DNA from: Bordetella parapertussis
Lineage (GTDB): Bacteria; Pseudomonadota; Gammaproteobacteria; Burkholderiales; SG8-41
Direction: 5' to 3'
Assembly: GCA_945885345.1 (NCBI GenBank)
Contig: CAMCYP010000003.1
Coordinates: 62,001 to 126,000 of the forward strand
DNA length: 64,000 nt
Positions 45,311 through 53,805 of this stretch are shown one piece after another. The position numbers and the translations under genes were made by a program. Under the pieces are notes generated by a model. It made no database searches, was not told the origin of the DNA, and was given only the letters and a program-made list of their open reading frames with translations. The stretch's first letter is position 1, and each line of letters starts with the position of its first letter.

Positions 45311-47818
45311 TCAGCGCCGCAGCCGCAGGTAAATCTCCGGCAGCTTGTTCGGCAGGCTGTTGATGTGGTCGAGCACCAGGTAATGCCCGGGCCCGAAAAT
45401 CTGCGGCAGGTACTGGTTGGCCATGGTATCGACCGTGACACAGAACGGATGCACGCCCTTGGCCACGGCTTCCTTCACTGCCATGCGCGTGTCCTCGTGC
45501 AGGTAACGCCGGTCGCCGCCGTCGTCGTAATCCTCCGGCCGGCCGTCAGACAGCAGCAACAGCAGCCGCCGCCGGCTTTCGACGCCTTCGAAACACGCCG
45601 TGGCATGGCGAATCGCCGCGCCCATGCGCGTCGCCAGCCGCCCGGACATGCCGCCGATCTGCGCGCGCACATCGTCCGTCAGTTCTTCGTCAAAATCCTT
45701 CAGCGTGTAATAACTGACATTGTCGCGGTACTTGGAACAGAAGCCGGCGATTGAATAGGCGTCACCCACTTCCTCCATGCCCTCGGCAAACAGCAGCACT
45801 CCGGCGCGTATGCGGTCGACCAGCCGGCCTCCGCCCTCGGGCAGATGCTGCATGATCGACGTCGACATGTCGGCGAGCAGCGTCACCGCAACTTCGCGTT
45901 TGCGGATTTCGCGGCGCTTGTAGATATTCGGGCGCGGTGAACGTCCGGCTTTTTTCTCGGCGACATAACTCACCACCGCATTGAGATCCATGTCATCACC
46001 GTCCAGCTGCTGCGTCAGCGGCGCGGTACGCGTCGGCTTCTGCGACTGGATGGCTTTTTTCAGGCGCTTCAGCGCATTCGCGTACTGCTTCATCAGCCGG
46101 TTGGTCTCGCCCATGTTCGATTCGGCAAGCCGCTTTTCCTGCACCCAGCTCCAGTTGCGCTTGTAACGCGACTCGCGGTAATCCCATTCCGGGTAAGGGA
46201 TGCCCTTGTCGCTGCTGCCCTGCCCGGGTGTTTCCTTGTCGCTTTGCCCGGAAGCGCGCGCCGACTGCCCCGAGGAATCGCCGTAACTGGGCATTTCCTT
46301 TTTTTCACCGTCGTCGCGCTGGTCGCCCGACTCGGCGTTCTGCGGTGCCTCGGTTTCCTCGCCGCCCTCTTCCTGCTGTTCGCTTTTCTGCTCGGAGCCG
46401 GCCTGCGTCTGCTGCGACTGGTCGTCGCTTTCCTGCGGATGCGCCATGCGCGACGCATTCGGGCTGCGCCCGGGCAGGTACGCGGCGTGAAAGGCTTCGA
46501 GATCAGTGACCACGGGCAGCGTCATCGCGCTGTAGATTTTTGCCGCGGCGCGCCAGGCATCGGCAATGGTTGCGTCTTCCACAAACAGCGGCGCAAAGCG
46601 TTCATCGACTGCAGTGCCGGCATAATGCGCCAGCGCGGCCTCAATGCTCTCCAGCGCCAGATCGTAATAAGCCGCCGTTTCCGGATGGCGCACACCCAAA
46701 CCGTGCGCGGCATTGCGCAGCCGCTTCAGGTAATTCGGCACGTTGCGCTGCACACGAAAATCGACGCGCAGGTCTTCGCACAGATCCAATATCAACTGGA
46801 AGCGCAGCGCATCATCGCCAAAGCGCAGGAACAGCGGGCCCCAGGACACCGGACCCTTGGCGGGGAAATCGACTTTCGCTTCGGCAAACATGGCCTGCAT
46901 CGCCGCGCGGTCGAAGCTGCGGTAGTACATGTGGCCGGCGGTGTGCAGCACGGCAAGGATGGCTTCCTCGCGGTCGGCCATCACCGCCGGGAAGTAAATG
47001 CTCTTGCCGTCGGTCTCGATGAAGGGCCTGCCCTTTTCCGGCGACCAGGTGCTTTCTTTCAGCTCGAACTCGCCGCCGAACCACACATCAAGCAGCATGC
47101 CCAGCAGGCGGTTGCGGTCGGTCAGGCGGTATCCCGGCAGATGCTCCAGCAGCAGTGACAGGCTCTCCTCGGATTCAAGGCGGAAATACGCCTCACCGCG
47201 CGCCCGCCCCGACTGCATGATGTCGGCGCCGCGCGATGCCCAGGGCAGGATCGCCTGCGCACCGAGCAGGTTGCGCACGCGGATCGCACCCGACAAATAG
47301 GTCGACAGCATCAGCTTGCGCGATTCATACAGTTCATCCGCCGGGGTTGTCAGCTGCTCGATCGCGGCAATGCCACCGTGGCGTCCGGCGAGATCGACCA
47401 CCGGGGTCGAGAAATACGCCGCGCCGCTTTCGATCTGCCGCGCGCACCAGCAAAAACCGATTTCCGCCCAGCGCTCTTCGCCGGCATGGCCCAGCGAGCC
47501 GTAGGCGCGGGCAACATTGGCCATGAACCCCTCCAGCGCGCGCCACGACGCGCGCCACTGCATGAAGGCCATCGCCTGTCCGGTCCACGGCAGCACGGTT
47601 TCCGAAACCTGCTCGGCCTCGAAGCTGCCGCGGATGAAAGCGCGACCTGCATCACGCTCGAAACTGCACAGCGCAACACAGGCTGCCAGCCACTGCAGCG
47701 TGACCGCTTCGCCATGCGGCACAATCACCGGCAGCACCTGCTCGACTTCACGGTGCGCGGCGGCGCTGAGTTCTTTGATCTGGCTGACCGCCTTTTCGAC
47801 GGCCGGGGAGTGTGTCAT
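45311..47818 (-). CDS. CbbO/NorD-like von Willebrand factor A protein
   Basis: This 835-residue protein has a large helical N-terminal part, a middle rich in Gln, Glu, Ser and Asp (about 440-520, disordered) and a C-terminal VWA domain (about 640-835). The MIDAS residues are visible as DMSTS (about 647-651), the threonine in GRLATRMG and the aspartate in LSDGRPEDYD. Together with the AAA+ partner upstream this is the CbbQ-CbbO or NorQ-NorD chaperone type that remodels RuBisCO or metalloenzymes. Neither target lies in this window. The ATG at 47818 lacks a clear ribosome binding site. Confidence 0.85.
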   Translation of the reverse strand: MTHSPAVEKAVSQIKELSAAAHREVEQVLPVIVPHGEAVTLQWLAACVALCSFERDAGRAFIRGSFEAEQVSETVLPWTGQAMAFMQWRASWRALEGFMANVARAYGSLGHAGEERWAEIGFCWCARQIESGAAYFSTPVVDLAGRHGGIAAIEQLTTPADELYESRKLMLSTYLSGAIRVRNLLGAQAILPWASRGADIMQSGRARGEAYFRLESEESLSLLLEHLPGYRLTDRNRLLGMLLDVWFGGEFELKESTWSPEKGRPFIETDGKSIYFPAVMADREEAILAVLHTAGHMYYRSFDRAAMQAMFAEAKVDFPAKGPVSWGPLFLRFGDDALRFQLILDLCEDLRVDFRVQRNVPNYLKRLRNAAHGLGVRHPETAAYYDLALESIEAALAHYAGTAVDERFAPLFVEDATIADAWRAAAKIYSAMTLPVVTDLEAFHAAYLPGRSPNASRMAHPQESDDQSQQTQAGSEQKSEQQEEGGEETEAPQNAESGDQRDDGEKKEMPSYGDSSGQSARASGQSDKETPGQGSSDKGIPYPEWDYRESRYKRNWSWVQEKRLAESNMGETNRLMKQYANALKRLKKAIQSQKPTRTAPLTQQLDGDDMDLNAVVSYVAEKKAGRSPRPNIYKRREIRKREVAVTLLADMSTSIMQHLPEGGGRLVDRIRAGVLLFAEGMEEVGDAYSIAGFCSKYRDNVSYYTLKDFDEELTDDVRAQIGGMSGRLATRMGAAIRHATACFEGVESRRRLLLLLSDGRPEDYDDGGDRRYLHEDTRMAVKEAVAKGVHPFCVTVDTMANQYLPQIFGPGHYLVLDHINSLPNKLPEIYLRLRR

Positions 47819-47850
47819 GTGTTCGATCAAATCAAACTAACTTAAAAACC

Positions 47851-47949
47851 GCGTCACCCCGGCGCGCCCCGAAGGAAGTCCCCTTGGGGGGGAAGCCGGG
47901 ATCCAGAGGTTTGGTAATTCCTGGATACCGGCTTGCGCCGGTATGACGG
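47851..47949. repeat. Palindromic dispersed repeat in the CbbQ-CbbO gap
   Basis: Two units in opposite orientation are visible: GCGTCACCCCGGCG to GAAGCCGGGATCCAG (47851-47906) and CTGGATACCGGCTTGCGCCG to GTATGACGG (47921-47949). The CCGGCTTGCGCCGG core is the common proteobacterial CGTCAT-type repeat. It lies between the two genes of the pair and could form strong RNA hairpins. Confidence 0.7.
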
Positions 47950-47971
47950 ACTTAGGGGCTGTCGCAACAAA

Positions 47972-48817
47972 TCAGGAGAAGTGCGCTTGCACGATTTCCA
48001 TCAGCGCATCTGACAGTTCGGCGTCATCGGTAATCGGGTTGACCATCGCCACCTGGCAGGCCGTCACCGGATCGAGCCCGGCGGCCATCATGCTCGCGGC
48101 GTAGACCAGCGCACGGGTCGACGTCGATTCTTCAAGGCCGTGATCCTTCAGCAGCCGCGCCTTGCGGCCGATGGCCACCAACTGCTGCGCAATTTCCGGC
48201 TTGGTGCCAGGCACTTCCCGGACCAGGATCTTGCGCTCGACTTCCTCCTGCGGGAAATCGAAATTGATCGCGATAAAACGCTGCTTGGTCGACGGCTTCA
48301 GATCCTTCAGCACCGTCTGGTAACCGGGGTTGTAGGAAATCACCAGCATGAAATCCTCATGCGCATCGATTTCCTGACCCTTCTTTTCGATGGTCAGCTT
48401 GCGGCGATGGTCGGTCAGCGAATGGATCACCACCGTCGAATCGGTGCGGGCTTCGACGATTTCGTCGAGATAACACAATGCGCCGACCTTCACCGCGCGC
48501 GTCAGCGGACCGTCGTGCCATACAGTGTCAGCACCTTCGAGCAGAAAGCGGCCGACCAGATCGGAACTCGTCAGATCCTCGTGGCAGGACACCGTCACCA
48601 GCGGACGTTTCAGCTGAAAAGCCATGTGTTCGAGGAACCGCGTCTTGCCACAGCCGGTAGGGCCTTTCAGCATCACCGGCAGGCGGCGTTTGTAGGCCGC
48701 CTCGAAAATCGCGACTTCATTGCCCTGCGGCTCGTAATAAGGCGCAGTGTCGCCGACCTGCGGCATTTGCACGATGTCGTGTTCGACGCCGCGCACGCGG
48801 TTTGTTGCTGTCTTCAT
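47972..48817 (-). CDS. CbbQ/NorQ/NirQ-family AAA+ ATPase
   Basis: This 281-residue MoxR-type AAA+ protein has Walker A GPTGCGKT (52-59) and Walker [13 protein letters not shown] (about 113-124), with [40 protein letters not shown] and the arginine-finger region following. The sequence is closest in style to CbbQ. These ATPases act as hexamers with a VWA partner to activate a metalloenzyme; the partner is the next gene downstream. GGAG precedes the ATG. No RuBisCO, nor or other obvious client gene is adjacent. Confidence 0.88.
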   Translation of the reverse strand: MKTATNRVRGVEHDIVQMPQVGDTAPYYEPQGNEVAIFEAAYKRRLPVMLKGPTGCGKTRFLEHMAFQLKRPLVTVSCHEDLTSSDLVGRFLLEGADTVWHDGPLTRAVKVGALCYLDEIVEARTDSTVVIHSLTDHRRKLTIEKKGQEIDAHEDFMLVISYNPGYQTVLKDLKPSTKQRFIAINFDFPQEEVERKILVREVPGTKPEIAQQLVAIGRKARLLKDHGLEESTSTRALVYAASMMAAGLDPVTACQVAMVNPITDDAELSDALMEIVQAHFS

Positions 48818-49187
48818 CTATGCTCCAGAGTCAATTCAGGATTCATTCAAAACTTGTCCGCACTACGTCGCGCAGTTCTGCACCGACACCGCACGCCCTT
48901 CACCCGATATTAATACAGTTGCGGCGGTTCAACGGCGGCACTGCATCGCCTGCGCTGCGCAATAAGCCGATTGGCAGGTAATAGCACGGCACTCTATGCG
49001 GATTAAAAATAAATGTTTAAAAACAAATAGTTAAAAATAAATCCCGAGCACACGGTCCGGCGGACTGCGCATCCACCACCGCCTGCGCACCATGACCCGC
49101 ACTGCGCAACATGCGGACCACCAGCAACAGCGGGATTCAATCGCTCTATCATGGGGACAGACTGGCGGGATCACTCAAGGACAAATC
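48818..49187. other. Divergent gap with one AT-rich element
   Basis: No gene is supported in these 370 bp. Positions 49001-49043 hold a copy of the AT-rich element (minus-strand core AACTATTTGTTTTTAAACAT). The region should carry promoters for the CbbQ-like gene (-) and the zinc peptidase (+), but none is clear. Confidence 0.45.
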
Positions 49188-50060
49188 ATGCGTTGGGAAA
49201 GCGGCAGGGAAAGCGAAAACGTTGAAGACCGGCGCAGTGACGGTGGCGGCATGGGCCGCGGTATTGCCGGCGGCGGCATCGGGGTCATCGTGATCGCCGT
49301 GGCAGCCATGTTCTTCGGCGTTGACCCATCTCTGGTGATGAGCGTGCTCGAAGGTACTCAGTCAGGTGCGCAGCCCGGTATGTCTGCACAGGCCCCCGCG
49401 CAAAAACCGCCAGCCAATGATACACAGGCGAAATTTGTCTCCGTCGTGCTCGCCGACACCGAAGACACCTGGCGCGCCCTGTTCAAGCAGGGCGGCACGC
49501 AATACCGCGAACCGAAGCTGGTGCTGTTCCGCGGCGCGGTGCAGTCGGCCTGCGGCAATGCCCAGGCTGCGATGGGACCGTTCTACTGTCCCGGCGACGA
49601 AAAGGTTTATATCGACCTGGTATTTTTTGATGAACTGCAAAAGCGCTTCAAGGCGCCGGGGGATTTCGCCCAGGCCTATGTCATCGCGCATGAAATCGGC
49701 CACCATGTGCAGAACCTGCTCGGCATCTCCGAAAAAGTACATGCCGCGCGCCAGCGCGTTTCCGAAACCGAATACAACAAACTGTCGGTGCGCCTCGAAC
49801 TGCAGGCCGATTGTCTCGCCGGCATCTGGGCGCACCACGCCGACCGCTCGCGGCAGATCCTCGAAAGCGGCGACGTCGAAGAAGCGCTGGGCGCCGCCGC
49901 CGCCGTCGGTGATGACCGCATGCAGATGCAGGCGCGTGGCTATGTCTCGCCGGAATCCTTCAGCCACGGCAGTTCGGAGCAGCGCGCACGCTGGTTCCGT
50001 CGCGGCCTCGACAGCGGCGAGTTCGCGCAATGCGATACCTTCAAGGCGCGCAGCCTGTAA
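49188..50060 (+). CDS. ypfJ: YpfJ-family neutral zinc metallopeptidase
   Basis: This 290-residue protein belongs to the putative neutral zinc metallopeptidase family (YpfJ). A short charged N-terminus (MRWESGRESENVEDRR) precedes one glycine-rich transmembrane segment (about 25-45), and the catalytic domain carries HEIGH (168-172) with the downstream LELQADCLAGIWAHH. The protease is thus probably anchored with its active site in the periplasm. The ATG at 49188 is chosen because AAGGA is 8 nt upstream; the frame is open further but lacks signals. Its substrate is unknown. Confidence 0.92.
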   Translation: MRWESGRESENVEDRRSDGGGMGRGIAGGGIGVIVIAVAAMFFGVDPSLVMSVLEGTQSGAQPGMSAQAPAQKPPANDTQAKFVSVVLADTEDTWRALFKQGGTQYREPKLVLFRGAVQSACGNAQAAMGPFYCPGDEKVYIDLVFFDELQKRFKAPGDFAQAYVIAHEIGHHVQNLLGISEKVHAARQRVSETEYNKLSVRLELQADCLAGIWAHHADRSRQILESGDVEEALGAAAAVGDDRMQMQARGYVSPESFSHGSSEQRARWFRRGLDSGEFAQCDTFKARSL

Positions 50061-50083
50061 CAGGCATCATTCCGCATGACGCC

Positions 50084-50116
50084 ATAAGTAATTGATTTTA
50101 TTAATAAATTTTAAAT
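50084..50116. repeat. Copy of dispersed AT-rich element
   Basis: The core AAGTAATTGATTTTATTAAT lies between the zinc peptidase stop and the next gene. Confidence 0.5.
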
Positions 50117-50128
50117 GAAAGAATCCTG

Positions 50129-51040
50129 ATGCAACGCGCCACCACCAAACTCCGCGCCCTGGTCAAGGCCGGAAAATTCCTCGAGTTACCCGCCATCCAC
50201 GATCCGCTGAGCGCAAAACTCGCAGAGAGTATCGGTTTCAAAACCCTCTACAACGGCGGCTTCGTCACCGGCGGCAGCACCACCATCAGCGAACCGCTGC
50301 TGTCAATGACCGAACAGATCACCGTCGCCGGCAACATGGCCAATGCAGTGAACATCCCCGTGATCATGGACGCCGGCGCGGGCTGGGGTGAACCGCTGCA
50401 CACCATGCGCACGGTGCGTGAATGCATACGCGCCGGCATTGCCGGCGTGCACATCGAAGACCAGCTGTTCCCCAAACGCGCGCATTACCACACCTATGTC
50501 GCGCACAACATTCCGATCGACGAATTCCGCGACAAGATCCGCCTCGCCTGCGTGCAGCGCGACCGCAGCGACAAGGATTTTGTGATCATCGCCCGCTCTG
50601 ACGCCTGCCGCGAACAGGGCTACAAGGAAGCCGTCAAACGCATGCTGCTGGCGCGCGACCAGGGCGCAGACATGGGACTGATCTTCCCGCGCACCCCGGA
50701 AGAAACCAGAAAGGCCCCCAAGCAGTGCAAGCTGCCGATGATCTATGTGCAAAGCCGCGGCAACCGCGACGGCAGGCCGCTCTATTCCTTCAGGCAGCTC
50801 GAAGACATGGGTTACGCCGGCAGCATCGACGCCATTCTGTCGGTGGGCGTGCAGTTCCATTTCATGCGCAAGGCACTGCTGGAACTGAAAAAGACTGGCG
50901 ATTACACCGGCATCAGCCAGAAGGAATACGTGATTGCACGCAAGGGCATCGAAGACATGATCGGGCTGGAGGCGTATTACAAAATCGAGGAAGAAACCGT
51001 CGAGAAGATGTACCGCAAGAAAAAACGCAAATCGCGCTGA
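50129..51040 (+). CDS. Isocitrate lyase / PEP mutase superfamily protein lacking the catalytic Cys
   Basis: This 303-residue enzyme has the PEP mutase/isocitrate lyase barrel: DPLSAKLAESIGFKTLYNGG, PVIMDAGAGWG (metal-binding D81), GVHIEDQ (E110, D111) and IIARSDA. The segment that is KRCGH in lyases of this superfamily reads PKRAHYH here (A118), so the cysteine acid/base is missing. Reactions that do not need it, such as oxaloacetate decarboxylation, are possible. The C-terminus is very basic (KMYRKKKRKSR). A small exported protein gene follows after 12 bp. Confidence 0.82.
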   Translation: MQRATTKLRALVKAGKFLELPAIHDPLSAKLAESIGFKTLYNGGFVTGGSTTISEPLLSMTEQITVAGNMANAVNIPVIMDAGAGWGEPLHTMRTVRECIRAGIAGVHIEDQLFPKRAHYHTYVAHNIPIDEFRDKIRLACVQRDRSDKDFVIIARSDACREQGYKEAVKRMLLARDQGADMGLIFPRTPEETRKAPKQCKLPMIYVQSRGNRDGRPLYSFRQLEDMGYAGSIDAILSVGVQFHFMRKALLELKKTGDYTGISQKEYVIARKGIEDMIGLEAYYKIEEETVEKMYRKKKRKSR

Positions 51041-51052
51041 GGGAGCACCCGA

Positions 51053-51691
51053 ATGAAAACCATGTGGATCCTGGCTGCCGTGCTGGCTGCGTTATTGTCC
51101 GGCACAGCAGCTGCACAGTCGTGGACACTGTATGTGCCGGCGGAGCGTGATTTTCGCGTCTTGTTTCCTGCCCCGCCCATGCGCCTGGATACACCATCCG
51201 GCAGCGTGGAATTTCGCATTGAAGCCGACCAGCGACAGTATTCCGTTTTCCGCCATGATCCGCGCCGCGTGGCCGGAGGCATCTCGGTCCGCGAAGACAT
51301 CATCGCGCGCCTCGGCAACAACGATCAAAGCGTCAGAAGCTACGGCCAGGATGATGGCGATCTCGCACCCAACGAATTCATGTTCAGGGTAGGCGGGGCA
51401 TGGACCATGCATCGCGCCATCGTCGAATCCGGCCGTTATTACGAACTGGTGGTAAAGGCCGCACCGGATGAACGGGTTTCCCCGCAGGAGGCGCGGGATT
51501 TCTTCAATTCTTTCCAGACCGGCAACATCGGCGCCCAGCCCATGTTGTTGAACAACCTGCCTGGACCGGACAGCTGCCAGGCGAGGGGCAGTGCGTTTTC
51601 ACGGCGATTCTGCGAATACCTGACCTGCCTGGCCCCGGGCAGCGAAAACCATCCGGTGTGTCGCGCCCTGCCGCGTTTGTTAAACCGCTGA
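51053..51691 (+). CDS. Exported protein of unknown function
   Basis: This 212-residue protein has a Sec signal peptide (MKTMWILAAVLAALLSGTAA, cut near AQS). The mature part starts WTLYVPAERDFRVLFPAPPM, a short block seen in some proteobacterial proteins of unknown role that precede a beta-rich domain. Four cysteines occur near the C-terminus (DSCQARG, RFCEYLTC, HPVCRA), suggesting two disulfides in the periplasm. GGGAG precedes the ATG, 12 bp after the upstream gene, so the two are probably co-transcribed. Confidence 0.75.
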   Translation: MKTMWILAAVLAALLSGTAAAQSWTLYVPAERDFRVLFPAPPMRLDTPSGSVEFRIEADQRQYSVFRHDPRRVAGGISVREDIIARLGNNDQSVRSYGQDDGDLAPNEFMFRVGGAWTMHRAIVESGRYYELVVKAAPDERVSPQEARDFFNSFQTGNIGAQPMLLNNLPGPDSCQARGSAFSRRFCEYLTCLAPGSENHPVCRALPRLLNR

Positions 51692-51746
51692 AGTCAGACG
51701 CAAGCGCGGCAAAGCGCAGAGGCGGAACACCCGATCCGCGCCCGGC

Positions 51747-52637
51747 TCAACACCCGCGTTTTTTCAGCTGCGACTGCGCAGTGCTGTACAACACGTCGCT
51801 GCCCGACTCACCCGCGCGCGCGATCTGCGCGCAGGTCGAGCGGGCGGCATAAATCACCGCAACCGACAGAAAATATTCCGGCGCTTCGCGCGCAGCCAGG
51901 CGGTCGAAAATGTCCTGCGGCGTTGCCGGATTCCTCGCCAGCGCCGCCAGCACCATGGTCTGGTAGAGCTTGTACTCGATGTCCCCCGGAAAATCGCCGC
52001 GGCCGACATTCGCCAGGCGCTGTGCCATCGCCGGCGTGAGGTGCGCATTGCCGGCGAGGCCCGCCACGCGGTCATAGCTCAGCGGCCCGGCGGCGATTTT
52101 TTCCAGGGACGCCATTGGCGTATTGGGATGCGCCCCGGCCAGCGACACCAGATAATTGTCGCGCCCGTCATCCACCACCGCCACCAGCAATGCGGCCGGT
52201 GTTGCCGGGTTCTTCAGCAGCGCCTCATCGACGTCACGCCGCCCCAGCGGCAGCCAGGACTGACTGATCTCCGTCAGCATCTCCGGCGTGGCCTGCGGGT
52301 CACGCGCCACCGCCAGCGCATTGCGGAACAGCAGCAGGGCGCTGATCACCAGCAGCGCAACCGCCAGCAACACCGACGCCGCCAGCATGTGCCCGCTGCG
52401 CCACGATTGCCGACCGGCGATCGCATCGGCAAATGAAAATCCGACATACACCACCGCCCATCCGATCACCGCCGCCAGCGCGCCATACACCGGCACAAAC
52501 AACAGGCCGATCGCTGCGGTGGAACTGGTGGAGGTGAATACCGCGTACAGCACCCAGGCAGTGGCGCAGAGGAAACCCGCGACGGCGCCGAGGGCGTAGA
52601 TCAGTTTTCGGCTTCGGTTCGCCGTTGATTGATTCAT
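51747..52637 (-). CDS. Membrane protein with N-P-x-T-P repeats
   Basis: This protein of about 296 residues is of unknown function. Three hydrophobic segments lie in the first 110 residues (KLIYALGAVAGFLCATAWVL, then LLFVPVYGALAAVIGWAVVY and MLAASVLLAVALLVISALLL). The rest carries repeats with the pattern P-x-T-P followed by a leucine-rich helix (DPQATPEML, NPATPAALL, HPNTPMASL, HLTPAMAQRL, NPATPQDIF), similar to leucine-rich-repeat variants. The ATG at 52637 is preferred because the open frame upstream runs into a dispersed repeat. It ends KKRGC. Confidence 0.65.
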   Translation of the reverse strand: MNQSTANRSRKLIYALGAVAGFLCATAWVLYAVFTSTSSTAAIGLLFVPVYGALAAVIGWAVVYVGFSFADAIAGRQSWRSGHMLAASVLLAVALLVISALLLFRNALAVARDPQATPEMLTEISQSWLPLGRRDVDEALLKNPATPAALLVAVVDDGRDNYLVSLAGAHPNTPMASLEKIAAGPLSYDRVAGLAGNAHLTPAMAQRLANVGRGDFPGDIEYKLYQTMVLAALARNPATPQDIFDRLAAREAPEYFLSVAVIYAARSTCAQIARAGESGSDVLYSTAQSQLKKRGC

Positions 52638-52655
52638 TGCAGAAACCACCCCACC

Positions 52656-52683
52656 CCGTTCGTCCTGAGCCCGTCGAAGGACA
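52656..52683. repeat. FDRLRANG-type dispersed repeat, single arm
   Basis: CCGTTCGTCCTGAGCCCGTC followed by GAAGGAC is one arm of the palindrome that occurs in two-armed form at 58133 and 60396. It lies just upstream of the membrane protein gene. Confidence 0.75.
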
Positions 52684-52721
52684 ATCCGGCTCCACTTGCA
52701 GAATACACGCGTCACCCCCAT

Positions 52722-53278
52722 TTGTTCAGACAGGTACCGCCATCGGCTTCATGGCCCCGATGGTCTGGCCGCTGGTCGTGGCACGGTCGCGGTGGAACTT
52801 CGATGCCGATCCGCGGTCTGTAATAATGACAACGCCTGCGCCACGGAACCCCGTTCCGAAAAGCCCCGGCGAAGTTAACAAGGTTTTATTAAGTCATATC
52901 CGGTCGCAGCAATGCCACCGCAATCGAATCTGGGACCGTACGGCAATGAACACGCTGCAAAAATTCATGCGCACTGCCGCACGCCTGTTTGACGGGCGGG
53001 ATTTCCTGCGCCTGCAGCCCCCAGCCGCCCTGGTTCCAGTTCGTATCACCACGACGGCACAGCGCCGCCACGCACGGAGATCAGGGGCATCCACCGCCTT
53101 TGTCTCCACGGCCCGGTAACCACACCCGCCTCCAGCCATCCTGTCCGGCGGAACGTGTTGCCGGGCCTGAACCAGCAAACCTGAGCTGTAGCCGCAGTGA
53201 CAGCGACATGCGCCCGCGAGGCGCCGCGCGGCATTTGCTCGTCATTCATCCGCAACACCGCAATACCAGAGGCAAACC
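52722..53278. other. Gap upstream of rnk, no supported gene
   Basis: No established gene is seen in these 557 bp. A small open frame at 52946-53119 (+, 57 codons, beginning MNTLQKFMRTAARLFDGRDF) has a weak GGACC-type signal upstream and a basic composition; it could be a real small protein or chance. No terminator or clear promoter was found. Confidence 0.4.
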
Positions 53279-53701
53279 ATGGAAAAAAATAATGTTATCT
53301 GTCTGACCAATCACGACCTGAAACGGCTGCGTCAGCTGATCGCCGATCTCACGCAACGCGCCCGCAGCATGCCGGCCGGTGTCGATGCGCTGGAGGAAAT
53401 TCTTGACCTCGGCCGCATCGTGCCGCCTCAGGACATCCCGCGCGATATCGTCACGATGAACTCGAAAGTGGTGTTCGAGGACCTGGAATCGCGCGAACAA
53501 CGCGAAGCCGTCATTGCCTACCCGCAGGATGCGGACCCGCATTCGGGAAAAATCTCGGTGCTGTCACCGGTCGGCATTGCCCTGCTGGGACTTGCCGCGG
53601 GCACGGAAACCGAACTGCCGCTGCCGCACGGCCACCTGGCACGCATCCGCATCCGTGAAGTCAGCTACCAGCCCGAGGCCCACGGCGAATACGCGCTGTA
53701 G
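53279..53701 (+). CDS. rnk: Regulator of nucleoside diphosphate kinase (Rnk), GreA/GreB-like
   Basis: Rnk is a small RNA-polymerase-binding protein of the GreA/GreB superfamily. The 140 residues comprise a short N-terminal coiled region (LTNHDLKRLRQLIADLTQRA) and a C-terminal FKBP-like Gre domain (about 50-130) with PRDIVTMNSKVVFEDLESRE, ISVLSPVGIALLGL and GTETELPLPHG. The short coiled coil, compared with GreA, is typical of Rnk. The gene ends before a strong terminator. Confidence 0.9.
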   Translation: MEKNNVICLTNHDLKRLRQLIADLTQRARSMPAGVDALEEILDLGRIVPPQDIPRDIVTMNSKVVFEDLESREQREAVIAYPQDADPHSGKISVLSPVGIALLGLAAGTETELPLPHGHLARIRIREVSYQPEAHGEYAL

Positions 53702-53761
53702 CGTGGGCCGCTGGGCGCCGTGCACCGCTGGAATAAGGCTTTATAGAGACCAGATAAAGCA

Positions 53762-53789
53762 AAAACCGGGGACATGCCCCGGTTTTTTT
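53762..53789. terminator. Intrinsic terminator between rnk and the flavoprotein gene
   Basis: The stem AAACCGGGG / CCCCGGTTT with loop ACATG is followed by T and preceded by A, so it can work for both convergent genes. Confidence 0.9.
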
Positions 53790-53805
53790 CCTGCCTGAAA
53801 AACAG

